Notes: a model not told the origin generated them from the sequence alone. DNA of 64,000 nt from an uncultured Marinobacter sp. (GCF_913055835.1 NZ_CAJXKQ010000002.1:163150-227149); one strand, 5' to 3'. Numbered from the stretch's first letter, positions 21,000 through 31,983 are shown. Translations and numbers: made by a program.

Positions 21000-22742
21000 T
21001 TAGCGGGCTTCTTCCCAGGTTTTCAGCAGCTCATCGTAGGCAACGGTCTTGCCCTGGGGCTTCTCGTTGTCCAACTTCGGCTTGGGTGCGCCGGGTTGAT
21101 CCAGCCAGTATTGCGGGTCCCGGGGCTCGTTCAGCTTCGGACCACAGGTCGGTTGAACATTGGCGCGCTCAAGTCGCTCCATAACCCGATCCTGGGCCTG
21201 GGCCAGCCCGTCCAGTGCTTCCTGCGGAGTGGCTTCACCACTGGCCGCCTGGGCAATGTACTGCCACCACAGCTGTGCCAGCTTCGGATAATCCGGCACG
21301 TTGGTACCAGTGGGCGACCACTGAACCCGGGCCGGGCTACGGTAGAATTCCACCAGACCGCCGAGTTTCGGTGCCATTTCGGTCATCACCTCGGACTCGA
21401 TGTCAGACTCGCGAATTGGCGTCAGGCCGGCGATGGTTTTCTCCAGGGACACGGTCTTGGAAACGGTGAACTGGGCGTACAGCCAGGCCGCCAGTCGACG
21501 CTTTTCAGGGGTTGAATCCAGGAACGTCCAGGAGCCCACGTCCTGATAGCCAAGCTTCATGCCTTCTTCCCAGTAGGGACCGCGTGGTGACGGCGCCATC
21601 CGCCATTTGGGCGTGCCATCCTCGTTCACAACCGGCAGACCATCCTTGATCATGCTTGCGGTAAAGGCGGTATACCAGAAGATCTGCTGGGCAACGTTAC
21701 CCTGGGCAGGCACCGGGCCGGCCTCGGAGAAAGTCATGCCCTGGGCTTCGGGGGGCGCGTACTCGCGCAGCCAATCCACGTATTTCTCGGTGGCATACAC
21801 GGCAGCGGGACCATTGGTTGCACCGCCACGGCTGACGCTTGAGCCGACAGGATGACACTCTTCAACCCGGATACCCCATTCGTCTACGGGCAAACCGTTC
21901 GGAAGGCCTTTGTCGCCAGCACCCGCCATGGAGAACCACGCATCGGTAAAGCGCCAGCCCAGGGACGGGTCCTTCTTGCCGTAGTCCATGTGACCGTACA
22001 CGCGCTCACCGTCAATTTCCTTCACGTGCACCGAAAAGAACTCGGCAATATCTTCATAGGCAGACCAGTTGACCGGTACACCCAGGTCATAGCCATAGAT
22101 CTCTTTGAACTGCTTTTGCAGATCTTCACGTTCGAACCAGTCCGCACGGAACCAGTAGAGGTTGGCGAACTGCTGGGAAGGCAACTGGTAGAGTTTGCCG
22201 TCAGGCCCGGTGGTAAAGTCGAGCCCGATGAAATCGTCAAGATCCAGGGTGGGCAGGGTAAGATCCTTGCCAGCACCGTTCATGATGTCTTCAACAGCCA
22301 CTACCTTGCCATACCGGAAGTGGGTCCCGATCAGGTCTGAATCGTTCACGTAGCCATCGTAGATGTTCCGTCCCGACTGCATCTGGGTCTGGAGTTTCTC
22401 GATGACATCGCCTTCCTGAATCAGCGTATGGGTCAGGTTGATACCGGTAATTTCCGAAAACGCCTTGGCCAGAACATTGGACTCATACTCGTGAGTCGCG
22501 ATGGTTTCGGAAACCACGTTGATGTCCATGCCGCGGAACTGCTCAGCCGCTTGAGTGAACCACTCCATCTCCTTGAGCTGTTCTTCCTTGGTCAAAGTAG
22601 AGTTCTTGAACGCTTCATTCACCCACTTTTCAGCCGCCTCACTGTACTGATCGGCGCTGACATGCAGGCTTAACCCCATACTGGCAACACCAACGGCGGC
22701 GCTCAGCAACAGGGTCCTCGGATATTTATTGTTGTTGAACAT
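21000..22742 (-). CDS. glpV: Glycerol ABC transporter substrate-binding protein (GlpV-like)
   Basis: A 580-residue periplasmic binding protein with a Sec signal (residues about 8-30, ending HVSA). It is much longer than MalE-type proteins, as in the GlpV family described for glycerol uptake in Rhizobium leguminosarum. The start ATG at 22742 has GAGG 6 nt upstream; a TTG two codons earlier is less likely. It lies downstream of glpSTPQU in the same direction but after a 220-bp gap with its own GlpR-like operators, so it probably has a separate promoter that allows higher expression. A close paralogue is at 35300-37051. Confidence 0.85.
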   Translation of the reverse strand: MFNNNKYPRTLLLSAAVGVASMGLSLHVSADQYSEAAEKWVNEAFKNSTLTKEEQLKEMEWFTQAAEQFRGMDINVVSETIATHEYESNVLAKAFSEITGINLTHTLIQEGDVIEKLQTQMQSGRNIYDGYVNDSDLIGTHFRYGKVVAVEDIMNGAGKDLTLPTLDLDDFIGLDFTTGPDGKLYQLPSQQFANLYWFRADWFEREDLQKQFKEIYGYDLGVPVNWSAYEDIAEFFSVHVKEIDGERVYGHMDYGKKDPSLGWRFTDAWFSMAGAGDKGLPNGLPVDEWGIRVEECHPVGSSVSRGGATNGPAAVYATEKYVDWLREYAPPEAQGMTFSEAGPVPAQGNVAQQIFWYTAFTASMIKDGLPVVNEDGTPKWRMAPSPRGPYWEEGMKLGYQDVGSWTFLDSTPEKRRLAAWLYAQFTVSKTVSLEKTIAGLTPIRESDIESEVMTEMAPKLGGLVEFYRSPARVQWSPTGTNVPDYPKLAQLWWQYIAQAASGEATPQEALDGLAQAQDRVMERLERANVQPTCGPKLNEPRDPQYWLDQPGAPKPKLDNEKPQGKTVAYDELLKTWEEAR

Positions 22743-22869
22743 ATCCAACCTCGTTCGTCTTTTTATGAATGGAACGAAACAGCCGGGTTTCGTTTCCGCA
22801 CTTATAGCGCTCTGGTCGCTATTCTTTTACCGGAATCGCCTATGATCGATTCCGATCATTGAAATAAAA

Positions 22870-22889
22870 ATAGTTCGTTTACGAAATCA
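22870..22889. promoter_or_regulatory. GlpR-like operator upstream of glpV
   Basis: The core TTCGTTTACGAA (22874-22885) is identical to the one before eno. It lies about 130 bp before the glpV start. Confidence 0.55.
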
Positions 22890-22921
22890 TTACAAGTGTT
22901 TTTAGAGAATTTTTAGAGCCG

Positions 22922-22951
22922 AATGTTCGAAAAAACAACATAACGAACATC
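22922..22951. promoter_or_regulatory. Paired GlpR half-sites in the glpU-glpV gap
   Basis: AATGTTCG at 22922-22929 and CGAACATC at 22944-22951 are inverted half-sites with wider spacing than the standard operator. The motif lies just after the glpU stop, upstream of glpV. Confidence 0.4.
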
Positions 22952-22962
22952 CGACCTCAGGC

Positions 22963-23238
22963 TCATCCCCAGCGCAGCAGCACCAATAGCCAGGCCACCG
23001 AAACCGCAAGCGCCACCCATAACGTGATATCGCTTACAGCCAGGAAAGCCAGGTGTATATACGCTGCCGAGAGCAATCCGATAAACAATCTGTCACCGCG
23101 GGTCGTGGCTATCGGCAGAAAGCCTTTCCTTTCGCTACACGGGGAGACAATTTCGTAAACCGTCATCACCGCCAGAATCCCCGCAATCACTGCAAAGAAG
23201 ATGGCGACAGTCGGTGTCCAGTTCATCCAGGCAATCAT
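22963..23238 (-). CDS. glpU: Small inner-membrane protein of the glycerol ABC operon (GlpU/DUF2160-like)
   Basis: A 91-residue protein with three hydrophobic segments (about 8-30, 50-66, 70-89). AAGGAG lies before the ATG. Small membrane proteins of this type (DUF2160) accompany the glpSTPQ glycerol transporter, where the gene is called glpU. The biochemical role is not known to me. It starts 11 nt after glpQ, so it is the last gene of the main operon before the glpV promoter region. Confidence 0.75.
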   Translation of the reverse strand: MIAWMNWTPTVAIFFAVIAGILAVMTVYEIVSPCSERKGFLPIATTRGDRLFIGLLSAAYIHLAFLAVSDITLWVALAVSVAWLLVLLRWG

Positions 23239-23249
23239 AGAACGTCTCC

Positions 23250-24056
23250 TTACACGCGTCCGAGGGCGAAGCCTTTGGCAACGTGGTTACGAACGAACCA
23301 GATCACCAGCAGGCCGGGAATGATGGTGAGTGAACCGGCAGCCGCCAGAACGCCCCAGTCGATACCACTCGCCCCTATCGTTCGGGTCATGATCGCCCCG
23401 ATTGGCTGGGCATCCACGGACGTCAGGGTCCGGGCAAGGAGCAACTCTACCCAGGAGAACATGAAGGCGAAGAATGCCGTGACCCCGATACCGGAACGAA
23501 TCATCGGCAGGAAGACCTTCACGAAGAATTTGGGAAAGCTGTAGCCATCAATATAGGCCATTTCGTCGTACTCGCGCGGCACGCCGGACATGAATCCTTC
23601 CAGAATCCAGACCGCCAGCGGCACGTTGAACAGGCAGTGCGCCAGGGCCACGGCAATGTGGGTATCGAACAGCCCGATGGACGAATACAACTGGAAGAAC
23701 GGCAACAGGAAAACCGCCGGCGGTGCCATCCGGTTACTGAGCAGCCAGAAGAACAGGTGCTTGTCACCGAGAAACTTGTAACGGCTGAATGCGTAGGCTG
23801 CCGGCAGGGCCACCACCAGCGTGATCACCACGTTGATCGAAACATAGATCATCGAGTTGATATAGCCGCTGTACCAGCTCGGGTCGGTAAAAATCACCGC
23901 ATAGTTGTCCAGGGTGAAATTCTGCGGCCAGAGTGTCAGACCGCCCAGGATTTCCTGGTTGGTCTTGAACGACATGTTCAGCAACCAGTAGATCGGCGTC
24001 AGCAGCAGCAGGATAAACAGGGTTATCCCAAAATTTTTCGAACGTGTCTGTCTCAT
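23250..24056 (-). CDS. glpQ: Glycerol ABC transporter permease (GlpQ-like)
   Basis: A 268-residue MalG-type permease with six hydrophobic segments and a docking loop (YDEMAYIDGYSFPKFFVKVF) in place of the textbook EAA sequence. AAGGAG lies 6 nt before the ATG at 24056; a GTG one codon upstream is a less likely start. It lies 10 nt after glpP and 11 nt before glpU. Substrate glycerol is inferred from the operon partners and the adjacent glpK, glpR and glpD genes. Confidence 0.85.
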   Translation of the reverse strand: MRQTRSKNFGITLFILLLLTPIYWLLNMSFKTNQEILGGLTLWPQNFTLDNYAVIFTDPSWYSGYINSMIYVSINVVITLVVALPAAYAFSRYKFLGDKHLFFWLLSNRMAPPAVFLLPFFQLYSSIGLFDTHIAVALAHCLFNVPLAVWILEGFMSGVPREYDEMAYIDGYSFPKFFVKVFLPMIRSGIGVTAFFAFMFSWVELLLARTLTSVDAQPIGAIMTRTIGASGIDWGVLAAAGSLTIIPGLLVIWFVRNHVAKGFALGRV

Positions 24057-24066
24057 CACATTCTCC

Positions 24067-24932
<866 letters not shown>

Positions 24933-24933
<1 letters not shown>

Positions 24934-26033
24934 CACTGTTGCTCCTGTACCAGGAATTCGTCCACATACAGCTTCAGCCATTGCTTCGGGAACGAGAGAT
25001 GAACCCGGCTGCCGGTAGATGCGGCGAAGTCCTCGCTCTGCCGGACTTTCATATTCTCGTGGTCAAGCTGAACGGTAACGATCTTGTAGGTACCGAGGTC
25101 TTCGACATCCAGGACCTCGGCCTCGAAGGTGTCGTCTGAGGCCATGGAGGACACCTCCACGAACTCAGGACGTATTCCGATCTTGATGTTGGTGGACCTG
25201 GTCCGCTGCAGGACATCAACCTGCCAGGGCTCAAGTGCCACGACCGTGCTACCGAAACACACGCCGCGGGGGCATCTCTGTACCTCGATGAGATTCATCC
25301 CCGGGCTTCCGATAAAGAAACCCACGAACGTGTGGTTGGGTTGTTCGAAGAGCTCGGTCGGGGTGCCAAACTGGACAATCTGTCCGCCATACATCACGGC
25401 AATCTTGTCGGCAAAGGTGGAGGCTTCGAGCTGGTCGTGGGTGACATACACCATGGTGATGTCGAACTGCTCGTGAATCTGCTTGAGTTTGCGGCGCAAC
25501 TTCCACTTGAGCTGCGGATCGATCACGGTCAGGGGCTCATCAAACAGAATCGCCGAAACGTCTTCCCGTACCAGGCCGCGGCCCATGGATACCTTCTGCT
25601 TCTCATCCGCGGTCAGGTTCTTTGCCTTCTTGTAGAGCTTGTCCTCGATTTCCAGGACTTCCGCAATCTCATGAACACGGGCCTTGATCTTGGAGGCCGG
25701 AACCTTGTTGTTCTTGAGCGGAAACGCCAGGTTGTCGTAAACGGTCATTGAGTCGTAGATGACCGGAAACTGGAAAACCTGGGCGATATTCCTGTCTCGC
25801 GGGGAAAGCTCGTTAACCCGCTTTCCATCAAACAGAACATCGCCCTCGGAGGGCTGAACAAGGCCGGAAATGATGTTCAGCATGGTGCTTTTTCCGCAAC
25901 CGGACGGACCCAGCAGTGCGTAGGCCCCACCCTTGTGCCACACATGGTCGAGCTGACGAATGGCATAATCGTCCGGGCCCTGGGGCATATCACTGTAACT
26001 GTGGGCGAGTGATTTCAATTGAATTTCGGCCAT
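24933..26033 (-). CDS. glpT: Glycerol ABC transporter ATP-binding protein with degenerate signature (GlpT-like)
   Basis: A 366-residue ATPase of the MalK/UgpC type. Walker [10 protein letters not shown] is at 42-50, Walker B AILFDE at 161-166, and switch H199 is in VTHDQLEA. The ABC signature at 140-144 is LTADE instead of LSGGQ, and the D-loop is VID instead of LD. It overlaps glpS by TGATG coupling. Because the partner GlpS has LSGGQ but lacks the switch histidine, the pair probably forms a heterodimer with one good and one poor ATP site. The gene name follows the Rhizobium glpSTPQV system and is unrelated to the E. coli glycerol-3-phosphate antiporter GlpT. Confidence 0.86.
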
Positions 26034-27127
26034 CAGACAGACCCTCCTGAAACCTGAGACGGTGTGTGCACCAGTTGCTCGTTGTTGTCGAACACGAACA
26101 GTTTATTGATCGGCAGGTACACCTTGATTGGTGAGCCTGTGTGGTACTGATGCACCCCCATCAACTGCAACACCATTTCGAAGTGGCTGTTCTCCACATG
26201 CATGAAGGTTTCAGAACCACTGATTTCGCTGAGCTCCACCTCCATGGACATTTCCAGATCATCATCACTGGTGGGCACCAGGCCGATATGGCTGGGCCGG
26301 ATCCCGAACCAGTAATCACCCGGCTGAAGCTTCGCCAGCTCCTGTGTCAGCGCGTGGTGCGAATATTCGTCGAAGGTCACCTCGGTTTCGGAAACACGTC
26401 CGCGAATCATGTTCATCGGGGGTTCACTGAACAACTGTGCAGCGAGGGTGTTCACCGGGGCGCGGTAGACATCCATCACCGGGCCGGTCTGGACCACCTG
26501 GCCCTCGTGTAACAGTGTGGTTGTGCCACCGAGCGCCAGTGCTTCGTTGGCCTCTGTGGTGGCGTAAACCGCGATACACTGACGCTCGCGGAACAGGTCC
26601 CGCAATTCCGCCCTGAGCTCCTCGCGCAGCTTGTAATCGAGGTTGACCAGGGGCTCGTCGAATAGCACAAGGGTGGCGTCCTTCACCAGCGCCCGGGCCA
26701 TGGCGGTTCGTTGCTGCTGGCCACCGGACAGCTCCAGCGGGTAGCGCTTGAGCAAAGGGTCGATCCGAAGCATCGACGCGGTTTCTTTCACCCTTCGATC
26801 AATCTCGGACTCAGCCATCTTTGCAAGCCGCAGGGGCGAGGCAATATTTTCGTAGACAGTCAGGTTGGGGTAATTGATGAACTGCTGATAGATCATCGAA
26901 ATATTTCGGCTCTGCACGCTCTGCCCCGTAACGTCCTCACCGTTGTAGATCAGACGGCCGCTATCAGGCTTGTCCAGCCCTGCCATCAATCGCATCAGTG
27001 AGGTCTTACCGGCCAGTGTCCGGCCGAGCAGAACGTTAAAGGAACCTGCCTCAAAGGTGAGGTTGGCATCCCGGATATAGTCGACACCGTCGACCTCACG
27101 GGAGAGATTCTCCAGTGTTAAGGACAT
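26033..27127 (-). CDS. glpS: Glycerol ABC transporter ATP-binding protein lacking the switch histidine (GlpS-like)
   Basis: A 364-residue ATPase, first gene of the glpS-T-P-Q-U operon. Walker A is GRTLAGKT (35-42), acceptable as GxxxxGKT but unlike the usual SGSGKS. The signature LSGGQ (133-137) and Walker B LVLFDE (153-158) are intact. At the H-switch the sequence is VYATTEANEA, with threonine 191 where histidine is expected. AAGGA lies before the ATG. Expression probably starts from a sigma-54-type promoter about 80 bp upstream. Confidence 0.86.
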   Translation of the reverse strand: MSLTLENLSREVDGVDYIRDANLTFEAGSFNVLLGRTLAGKTSLMRLMAGLDKPDSGRLIYNGEDVTGQSVQSRNISMIYQQFINYPNLTVYENIASPLRLAKMAESEIDRRVKETASMLRIDPLLKRYPLELSGGQQQRTAMARALVKDATLVLFDEPLVNLDYKLREELRAELRDLFRERQCIAVYATTEANEALALGGTTTLLHEGQVVQTGPVMDVYRAPVNTLAAQLFSEPPMNMIRGRVSETEVTFDEYSHHALTQELAKLQPGDYWFGIRPSHIGLVPTSDDDLEMSMEVELSEISGSETFMHVENSHFEMVLQLMGVHQYHTGSPIKVYLPINKLFVFDNNEQLVHTPSQVSGGSV

Positions 27128-27186
27128 AGGCTTTCCTTTTTGTTCTTGTGGAAACGCACTCCGGGCCGGTTTACATCGGCCACAGA

Positions 27187-27204
27187 AATTCGATTTCGAA
27201 TCTC
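27187..27204. promoter_or_regulatory. GlpR-like operator over the glpS transcription start
   Basis: ATTCGA and TCGAAT arms flank a TT centre (27188-27203). The site overlaps the expected start of the sigma-54-type promoter at 27210-27224, a position suited to repression. It differs from the TTCGTTTACGAA form seen at eno, so confidence is moderate. Confidence 0.45.
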
Positions 27205-27209
27205 CTTAC

Positions 27210-27224
27210 GCAAAGGCTATACCA
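27210..27224 (-). promoter_or_regulatory. Candidate sigma-54 (-24/-12) promoter of the glycerol ABC operon
   Basis: The minus strand reads TGGTATAGCCTTTGC, matching TGGCACGNNNNTTGC at TGG, A and TTGC with the required 12-base distance from the GG to the GC dinucleotide. The neighbouring divergent gene encodes a sigma-54 activator, which supports the call. The 333-bp gap 27128-27460 otherwise holds operators and no gene. Confidence 0.6.
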
Positions 27225-27332
27225 GCTTGCACGTTTGCGTAGGTGATCTTACTTACTCCACTGTTTTATAAAGCCTTTTATTTTCCGAGTAATTTCTTAT
27301 GCGAAAATAAAAATGTTCGTTTAGCAATACTT

Positions 27333-27347
27333 TGTTCAAATTGAACA
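27333..27347. promoter_or_regulatory. 15-bp perfect palindrome between glpS and the sigma-54 activator
   Basis: TGTTCAAATTGAACA is perfectly symmetric around one base. A GlpR-like half-site, AATGTTCGTTTA, starts at 27312. It lies about 110-120 bp upstream of the candidate sigma-54 promoter, a usual distance for an enhancer site of the divergent activator; a GlpR variant is the alternative. Confidence 0.5.
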
Positions 27348-27460
27348 TTGACGTGAACAGGATTTGCACAGATGATTGAGCAACACATTTGACACAGTTG
27401 CCCACGTGAGATGCTCGAGTCGTCTGTAAGAACAACAAACGAACAACTGAGTGACGCCTG

Positions 27461-29341
27461 ATGAGAAAAAACGAATATTCGGACTACCGGAGCGTTATTG
27501 CCGATTCCTGGGACCGCTGCATTGCCTGGGGCCTTGATCACGACCATGAGCCAACACCGCTGGTGCCGGAGTCTGCCAGGCTGGAAGAAATAAACCGCCA
27601 ATACAGCGAATTGCTCTCGGTAACCGAAGCTGAGGTTCTGCCCTACTACCGGAATGTACTTTCCAACAGCCGCTGCCTCATTCTGCTCGCCGATCAGCAC
27701 GCCACGGTATTGAACAGCTGGGGCGATGAGCGCATTACCGAGACACGGCTGAAACCCTGGTTCCAGACCGGCGCAAACTGGCAGGAGCAGAACTGCGGCA
27801 CCAACGCCATTGGCACCTCTATTGCTGTCGGTGCTCCTGTTCAGATTCAGCGAAACGAACATTTCCTGAAAACGAACCGAAGCATTATTGGTTCTGCGGC
27901 ACCGATTTTCGATGCCCACAGGCAGATTGCCGGTGTTCTCAGCGTGTTCAGCGATGCCTACCTGCCCCAGGCCCACACCCTGGGCATGGTTCGCCTGCTT
28001 TCCCAATCCGTGGAAAACCGACTCATCAACCGTCAGTTCGGCCCCGATCATTTCCAGATCACCCTGAATACCACGGCGGATAACTTCGATAGCCCCTGGT
28101 CGGGGATTCTGGTGTGCGATGATTCCGGACGGGTCATTGCGAGTAACCAGCGAGCAGACCAGTTGCTGGGGATCAATACCGTGGAGGCCCGTCTGGATGA
28201 ACTCTTCAACGGCCGTCGGAATCACATTCTTGGCCATCCTGAAACCGAAAACCTGCAACTGACCACCCGCAGCAAGGTGCGACTGAGCGCCCGGATCAAG
28301 CGCCCTACCCGGGTTGTCGACAACAGCGCCCAAAATGATCCGTTGCCACTCCCTGACGAGGGCAAGCATACCGATGAATTGCTGGGTATCGACAATCTCG
28401 AATACGGTGATTCAGCCGTAAAGCGATGTGCGACACAGAGTCTCAAAGTGCTGCAGCGGGGGCTACCGGTACTCATCACCGGCGAGACCGGGGTCGGCAA
28501 GGAAGTTCTGGTCAAGGCGCTTCATCGGGCATCGCCGCGCAAGGATCAACCACTGGTGGCGGTTAACTGTGCGGCCATTCCCCCGGAACTGGTCGAATCG
28601 GAATTATTCGGTTACGAAGCGGGGGCCTTCACAGGCGCGCGGGCGCAAGGTTCACTGGGTTTTATCCGAAAGGCCCATAAAGGCATTCTGTTTCTGGACG
28701 AGATTGGCGAAATGCCCCTTTCGGCCCAATCAAGGCTGCTACGGGTACTCCAGGAGCGGCTGGTTACTCCGGTCGGCTCTACCGACAGCGTCCCTGTTGA
28801 TATTCTGCTGGTCACGGCGACCAACCGACCACTGGGCACACGGATCGAAAGCGGTCATTTCAGGGCAGACCTCTATTACCGGATCAACGGGCTATGCGTG
28901 GAACTCCCTGCCCTTCGGGACCGCGCCGACAGATTGCTGCTGATACAAACCATCTATTCCCGTCACCGTGATCCGGGGCAATCAGAACAGCTGTCTCCCA
29001 AGGTACTCTCGGCCCTGGAAAACCACCCGTGGCCGGGTAACATCCGCCAACTGGTCAACGTGCTGCGGGTGGCTATCGCCATTGCCGACGGGGAGGACGT
29101 GCAGGTGTGGCATTTGCCGGAAGACTTCCTTGCTGAATTCGAGAACAGCTCGGGCGAGGAATCCGATCAGAATATCCCGCAGCCATCCGTACCGGGCATT
29201 GAAGCGGAACCCGAGGATACACTCGCCAGAACGCTGAGGGTCTATCACAAGTGCACAGGCAATGTATCCCAGGCCGCAAGAGAACTGGCAGTCAGCCGTA
29301 ACACGCTATACAAGCGTCTGCGGGAACTTGGGGTTCGATAA
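27461..29341 (+). CDS. Sigma-54-dependent transcriptional activator, AcoR-like
   Basis: A 626-residue enhancer-binding protein. It has an N-terminal sensory half with a GAF-like domain (about residues 60-200, including WQEQNCGTNAIGTSIA), a linker, and an AAA+ domain with Walker A GETGVGKE at about 341 and the sigma-54 contact loop GAFTGA at 388-393. The C-terminal Fis-type helix-turn-helix reads GNVSQAARELAVSRNTLYKR. Such proteins respond to small ligands, AcoR to acetoin-type compounds. It diverges from glpS and converges on glpK, so it probably activates the glycerol transporter operon; glycerol or a metabolite is the inferred signal. The ribosome site is weak. Confidence 0.9.
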   Translation: MRKNEYSDYRSVIADSWDRCIAWGLDHDHEPTPLVPESARLEEINRQYSELLSVTEAEVLPYYRNVLSNSRCLILLADQHATVLNSWGDERITETRLKPWFQTGANWQEQNCGTNAIGTSIAVGAPVQIQRNEHFLKTNRSIIGSAAPIFDAHRQIAGVLSVFSDAYLPQAHTLGMVRLLSQSVENRLINRQFGPDHFQITLNTTADNFDSPWSGILVCDDSGRVIASNQRADQLLGINTVEARLDELFNGRRNHILGHPETENLQLTTRSKVRLSARIKRPTRVVDNSAQNDPLPLPDEGKHTDELLGIDNLEYGDSAVKRCATQSLKVLQRGLPVLITGETGVGKEVLVKALHRASPRKDQPLVAVNCAAIPPELVESELFGYEAGAFTGARAQGSLGFIRKAHKGILFLDEIGEMPLSAQSRLLRVLQERLVTPVGSTDSVPVDILLVTATNRPLGTRIESGHFRADLYYRINGLCVELPALRDRADRLLLIQTIYSRHRDPGQSEQLSPKVLSALENHPWPGNIRQLVNVLRVAIAIADGEDVQVWHLPEDFLAEFENSSGEESDQNIPQPSVPGIEAEPEDTLARTLRVYHKCTGNVSQAARELAVSRNTLYKRLRELGVR

Positions 29342-29366
29342 AACCCATCCCCGCAGAAGCCTGGTG

Positions 29367-30839
29367 TCAGAGCTTTTGAACCGCCTGGAACCAGCCATCG
29401 TAGAGCGCGTCCCGCTTCTCTTTCGTCATGACGGGCTCGAAACTCCGGTCACATCGCCATAGTTCGGAAAGCTCTTCGAGAGAGCCATAGACACCCGCCT
29501 TGAGGCCAGCCAGATAGGCAGCACCCAATGCCGTGGTTTCAACCAGCGACGGGCGATCCACGCGGGCGCCGAGAATGTCGGCCAGAAACTGAAGTACCCA
29601 GTTATTGGCCACCATGCCGCCATCAACCCTCAGGTTGACCGGCCGAATCCCGTCTTTTTCCATGGCCTTTTGCAGGTCCTTGGTTTGATAGCAAACAGAT
29701 TGCAGGCCCGCCGTGACAATCTCCTTGATGCCGGTATCGCGGGTAAGACCGAAGATGGCGCCCCGTGCATTGGGGTCCCAGTACGGCGCACCCAACCCGG
29801 TAAAAGCCGGTACCAGATAAACACCGTGGTCGACGGGCGTCCCCTCCGCCAGCGGTTCTGTCTCACAGGCATCGCGAATAAGCTGAAGGCCGTCCCGCAG
29901 CCATTGAATGGTGGCGCCGGCAATAAAAATACTACCCTCCAGGGCGTAGGTTGGCTTGCCGTTAACCCGGTAGGCCACCGTCGTAAGCAAGCGGTGCTCC
30001 GATTGCAGAGCCTTGTCGCCGGTATTGAGCATCAGGAAGCAGCCAGTGCCATAGGTGCTCTTCGCCATGCCAATGCCGAAACAGGTCTGGCCAAACAGGG
30101 CCGCCTGTTGATCGCCGGCCACGCCCAGCACAGAGGCACCGTTGAGTGCCCCACCCTCGGTGATCTGCCCGAACTGATCGGCGGAATCCATCACCTCCGG
30201 TAGCAGCGATTCGGGAATACCAAATAGCTCCAGAAGCTCCGGATCCCATTTCTGGTTGTGGATGTTGAACAGCATCGTGCGGCTGGCATTGGTGGCGTCT
30301 GTGCGATGCTCTCGACCGCCGGTCAATCGCCACAACAAAAAGCTGTCGACGGTACCGAACGCGAGCTCCCCGCGCTCCGCCCGCTCCCTCACTCCGGAGA
30401 CATTTTCCAGAATCCAGCGAATCTTGGTGGCCGAAAAATAGGGATCAATGAGCAGGCCGGTCTTGCTGTTGACCCAGGTTTCGAGCCCTTCACTTTTCAG
30501 GGACTCGCAATAGGAGGCCGTCCGCCGATCCTGCCAGACAATGGCGTTGTAGACGGGCTCTCCGGTTTTGCGATCCCAGACTACGGTGGTCTCGCGTTGG
30601 TTGGTAATACCTACAGCAACCACTTCACCGCGATCACCGCACTCTTCGGCCATTACGGCGTTGCACGTTTGCTGAACCGATGACCATAGGTCTTCCGGAT
30701 TGTGCTCAACCCAGCCACTGGCCGGGAAATGTTGCGGAAACTCTTGCTGGCGGGTGGCGTGTATGTTGCCCTGCAGGTCAAAGAGTATGGCACGGGAACT
30801 GGTGGTCCCCTGATCAATGGAAAGTATGTACTGGCTCAT
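29367..30839 (-). CDS. glpK: Glycerol kinase
   Basis: A 490-residue FGGY-family kinase phosphorylating glycerol to glycerol 3-phosphate. The N-terminal ATP-site motif is [15 protein letters not shown]. Substrate-site segments WQDRRT and [14 protein letters not shown], the FGGY signature region [22 protein letters not shown], and the ADP-site [18 protein letters not shown] follow. The start at 30839 has GAGG upstream; a longer frame to 30935 lacks such support. It is divergent from glpR, with a 203-bp shared gap carrying partial GlpR half-sites (ATGTTCG at 30841-30847). No glpF is adjacent, consistent with ABC uptake. Confidence 0.95.
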   Translation of the reverse strand: MSQYILSIDQGTTSSRAILFDLQGNIHATRQQEFPQHFPASGWVEHNPEDLWSSVQQTCNAVMAEECGDRGEVVAVGITNQRETTVVWDRKTGEPVYNAIVWQDRRTASYCESLKSEGLETWVNSKTGLLIDPYFSATKIRWILENVSGVRERAERGELAFGTVDSFLLWRLTGGREHRTDATNASRTMLFNIHNQKWDPELLELFGIPESLLPEVMDSADQFGQITEGGALNGASVLGVAGDQQAALFGQTCFGIGMAKSTYGTGCFLMLNTGDKALQSEHRLLTTVAYRVNGKPTYALEGSIFIAGATIQWLRDGLQLIRDACETEPLAEGTPVDHGVYLVPAFTGLGAPYWDPNARGAIFGLTRDTGIKEIVTAGLQSVCYQTKDLQKAMEKDGIRPVNLRVDGGMVANNWVLQFLADILGARVDRPSLVETTALGAAYLAGLKAGVYGSLEELSELWRCDRSFEPVMTKEKRDALYDGWFQAVQKL

Positions 30840-31042
30840 AATGTTCGACCTCGGTTTCTTATTTTTTCGTATTTTTACCTTTTTGAACATAAATGCCAAG
30901 CGGTTTTCACGGCAAGCGCGCATATTACCAGCCAAACCTTTTAAAAAAGCTGCATAACCCGCTGAAAACTACTAAACTTTAAGACTGTTTTCGGACGCAC
31001 AGTATTTCGCATGAGAAAAATGACAGAGCGGAGGAGATTTTA

Positions 31043-31801
31043 ATGGCACAGCGTCGCCGACAGGATCTGATTATGGAGCTGATCCAGCAGAACGGTTTCG
31101 TCACCACCGAACAGCTGGTAGACCAGTTCAAGGTAACGCCCCAGACCATCCGCCGCGATCTGAATGAACTCGCCAAGCAGAAAAAGCTCCGCAGACACCA
31201 TGGCGGAGCGGGCATTGATTCCAGCACAGTCAATACCGCTTACCAGGCCCGCAAGATCATGGATCTGGAAGCCAAGGAAAGAATTGCCGAGGCGCTGGTA
31301 GAGTTGATTCCGGACAATTCCTCCATGTTCATCAACATCGGCACCACCACCGAGACCATCGCCAAGGCCCTGCTGGAAAAAAACAACCTGCAGATCGTTA
31401 CCAACAACCTCCATGTCGCGTCCATTCTCTCGGCCAAGGAAGATTTCCACGTAATCATTGCGGGCGGCGAAGTCCGTAACCGGGATGGCGGGATTGTCGG
31501 TGAAGCCACCCGGGATTTCATCAACCAGTTCAAGATGGACTTCGGCATCATTGGCATAAGCGGTATTCACAACGACGGCTCTCTCCTGGACTTCGATTAC
31601 CGTGAGGTCCGCGTGGCCCAGGCAATTATTGCCAACTCCAACCAGGTTCTTCTGGCAGCCGACCATTCCAAGTTCGGACGCAATGCCATGGTTCGTCTGG
31701 GAAGCATTTCCCAGGCTGATCACGTCTTCACCGACCAGCAACCTCCCGTGGAAATCCGCCAGCTGCTGACCGAACACAACGTACAGCTTCATATCGTCTG
31801 A
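31043..31801 (+). CDS. glpR: Glycerol-3-phosphate regulon repressor, DeoR family
   Basis: A 252-residue regulator with an N-terminal DeoR helix-turn-helix ([20 protein letters not shown], about residues 19-38) and a sugar-phosphate-binding C-terminal domain ([29 protein letters not shown]). GGAGGAG lies before the ATG. It is flanked by glpK and glpD, the classic setting for GlpR, which releases DNA on binding glycerol 3-phosphate. The TTCG/CGAA palindromes scattered through the window are its likely targets. Confidence 0.93.
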   Translation: MAQRRRQDLIMELIQQNGFVTTEQLVDQFKVTPQTIRRDLNELAKQKKLRRHHGGAGIDSSTVNTAYQARKIMDLEAKERIAEALVELIPDNSSMFINIGTTTETIAKALLEKNNLQIVTNNLHVASILSAKEDFHVIIAGGEVRNRDGGIVGEATRDFINQFKMDFGIIGISGIHNDGSLLDFDYREVRVAQAIIANSNQVLLAADHSKFGRNAMVRLGSISQADHVFTDQQPPVEIRQLLTEHNVQLHIV

Positions 31802-31983
31802 TTATTTTTCGCTTCCCTCTCTATCCGAAAACGTGATCGCCTCCTCCTTTTCGTTTTTTTTCTATTTTTTCCTTTACGAATATAAAAGCCTTTCGCATAA
31901 TAGTGTCATATCGCATGTTGAACATTGAAAAGTGCGCATGACAACAAAGCGTCTTTTCCATTGGCGTCAGGAGATGACCAACA

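Noticed and set aside
31040..31792. 250-codon open frame on the minus strand
   Set aside because: Exactly antisense to glpR, which has a helix-turn-helix, strong ribosome site and fitting neighbours.
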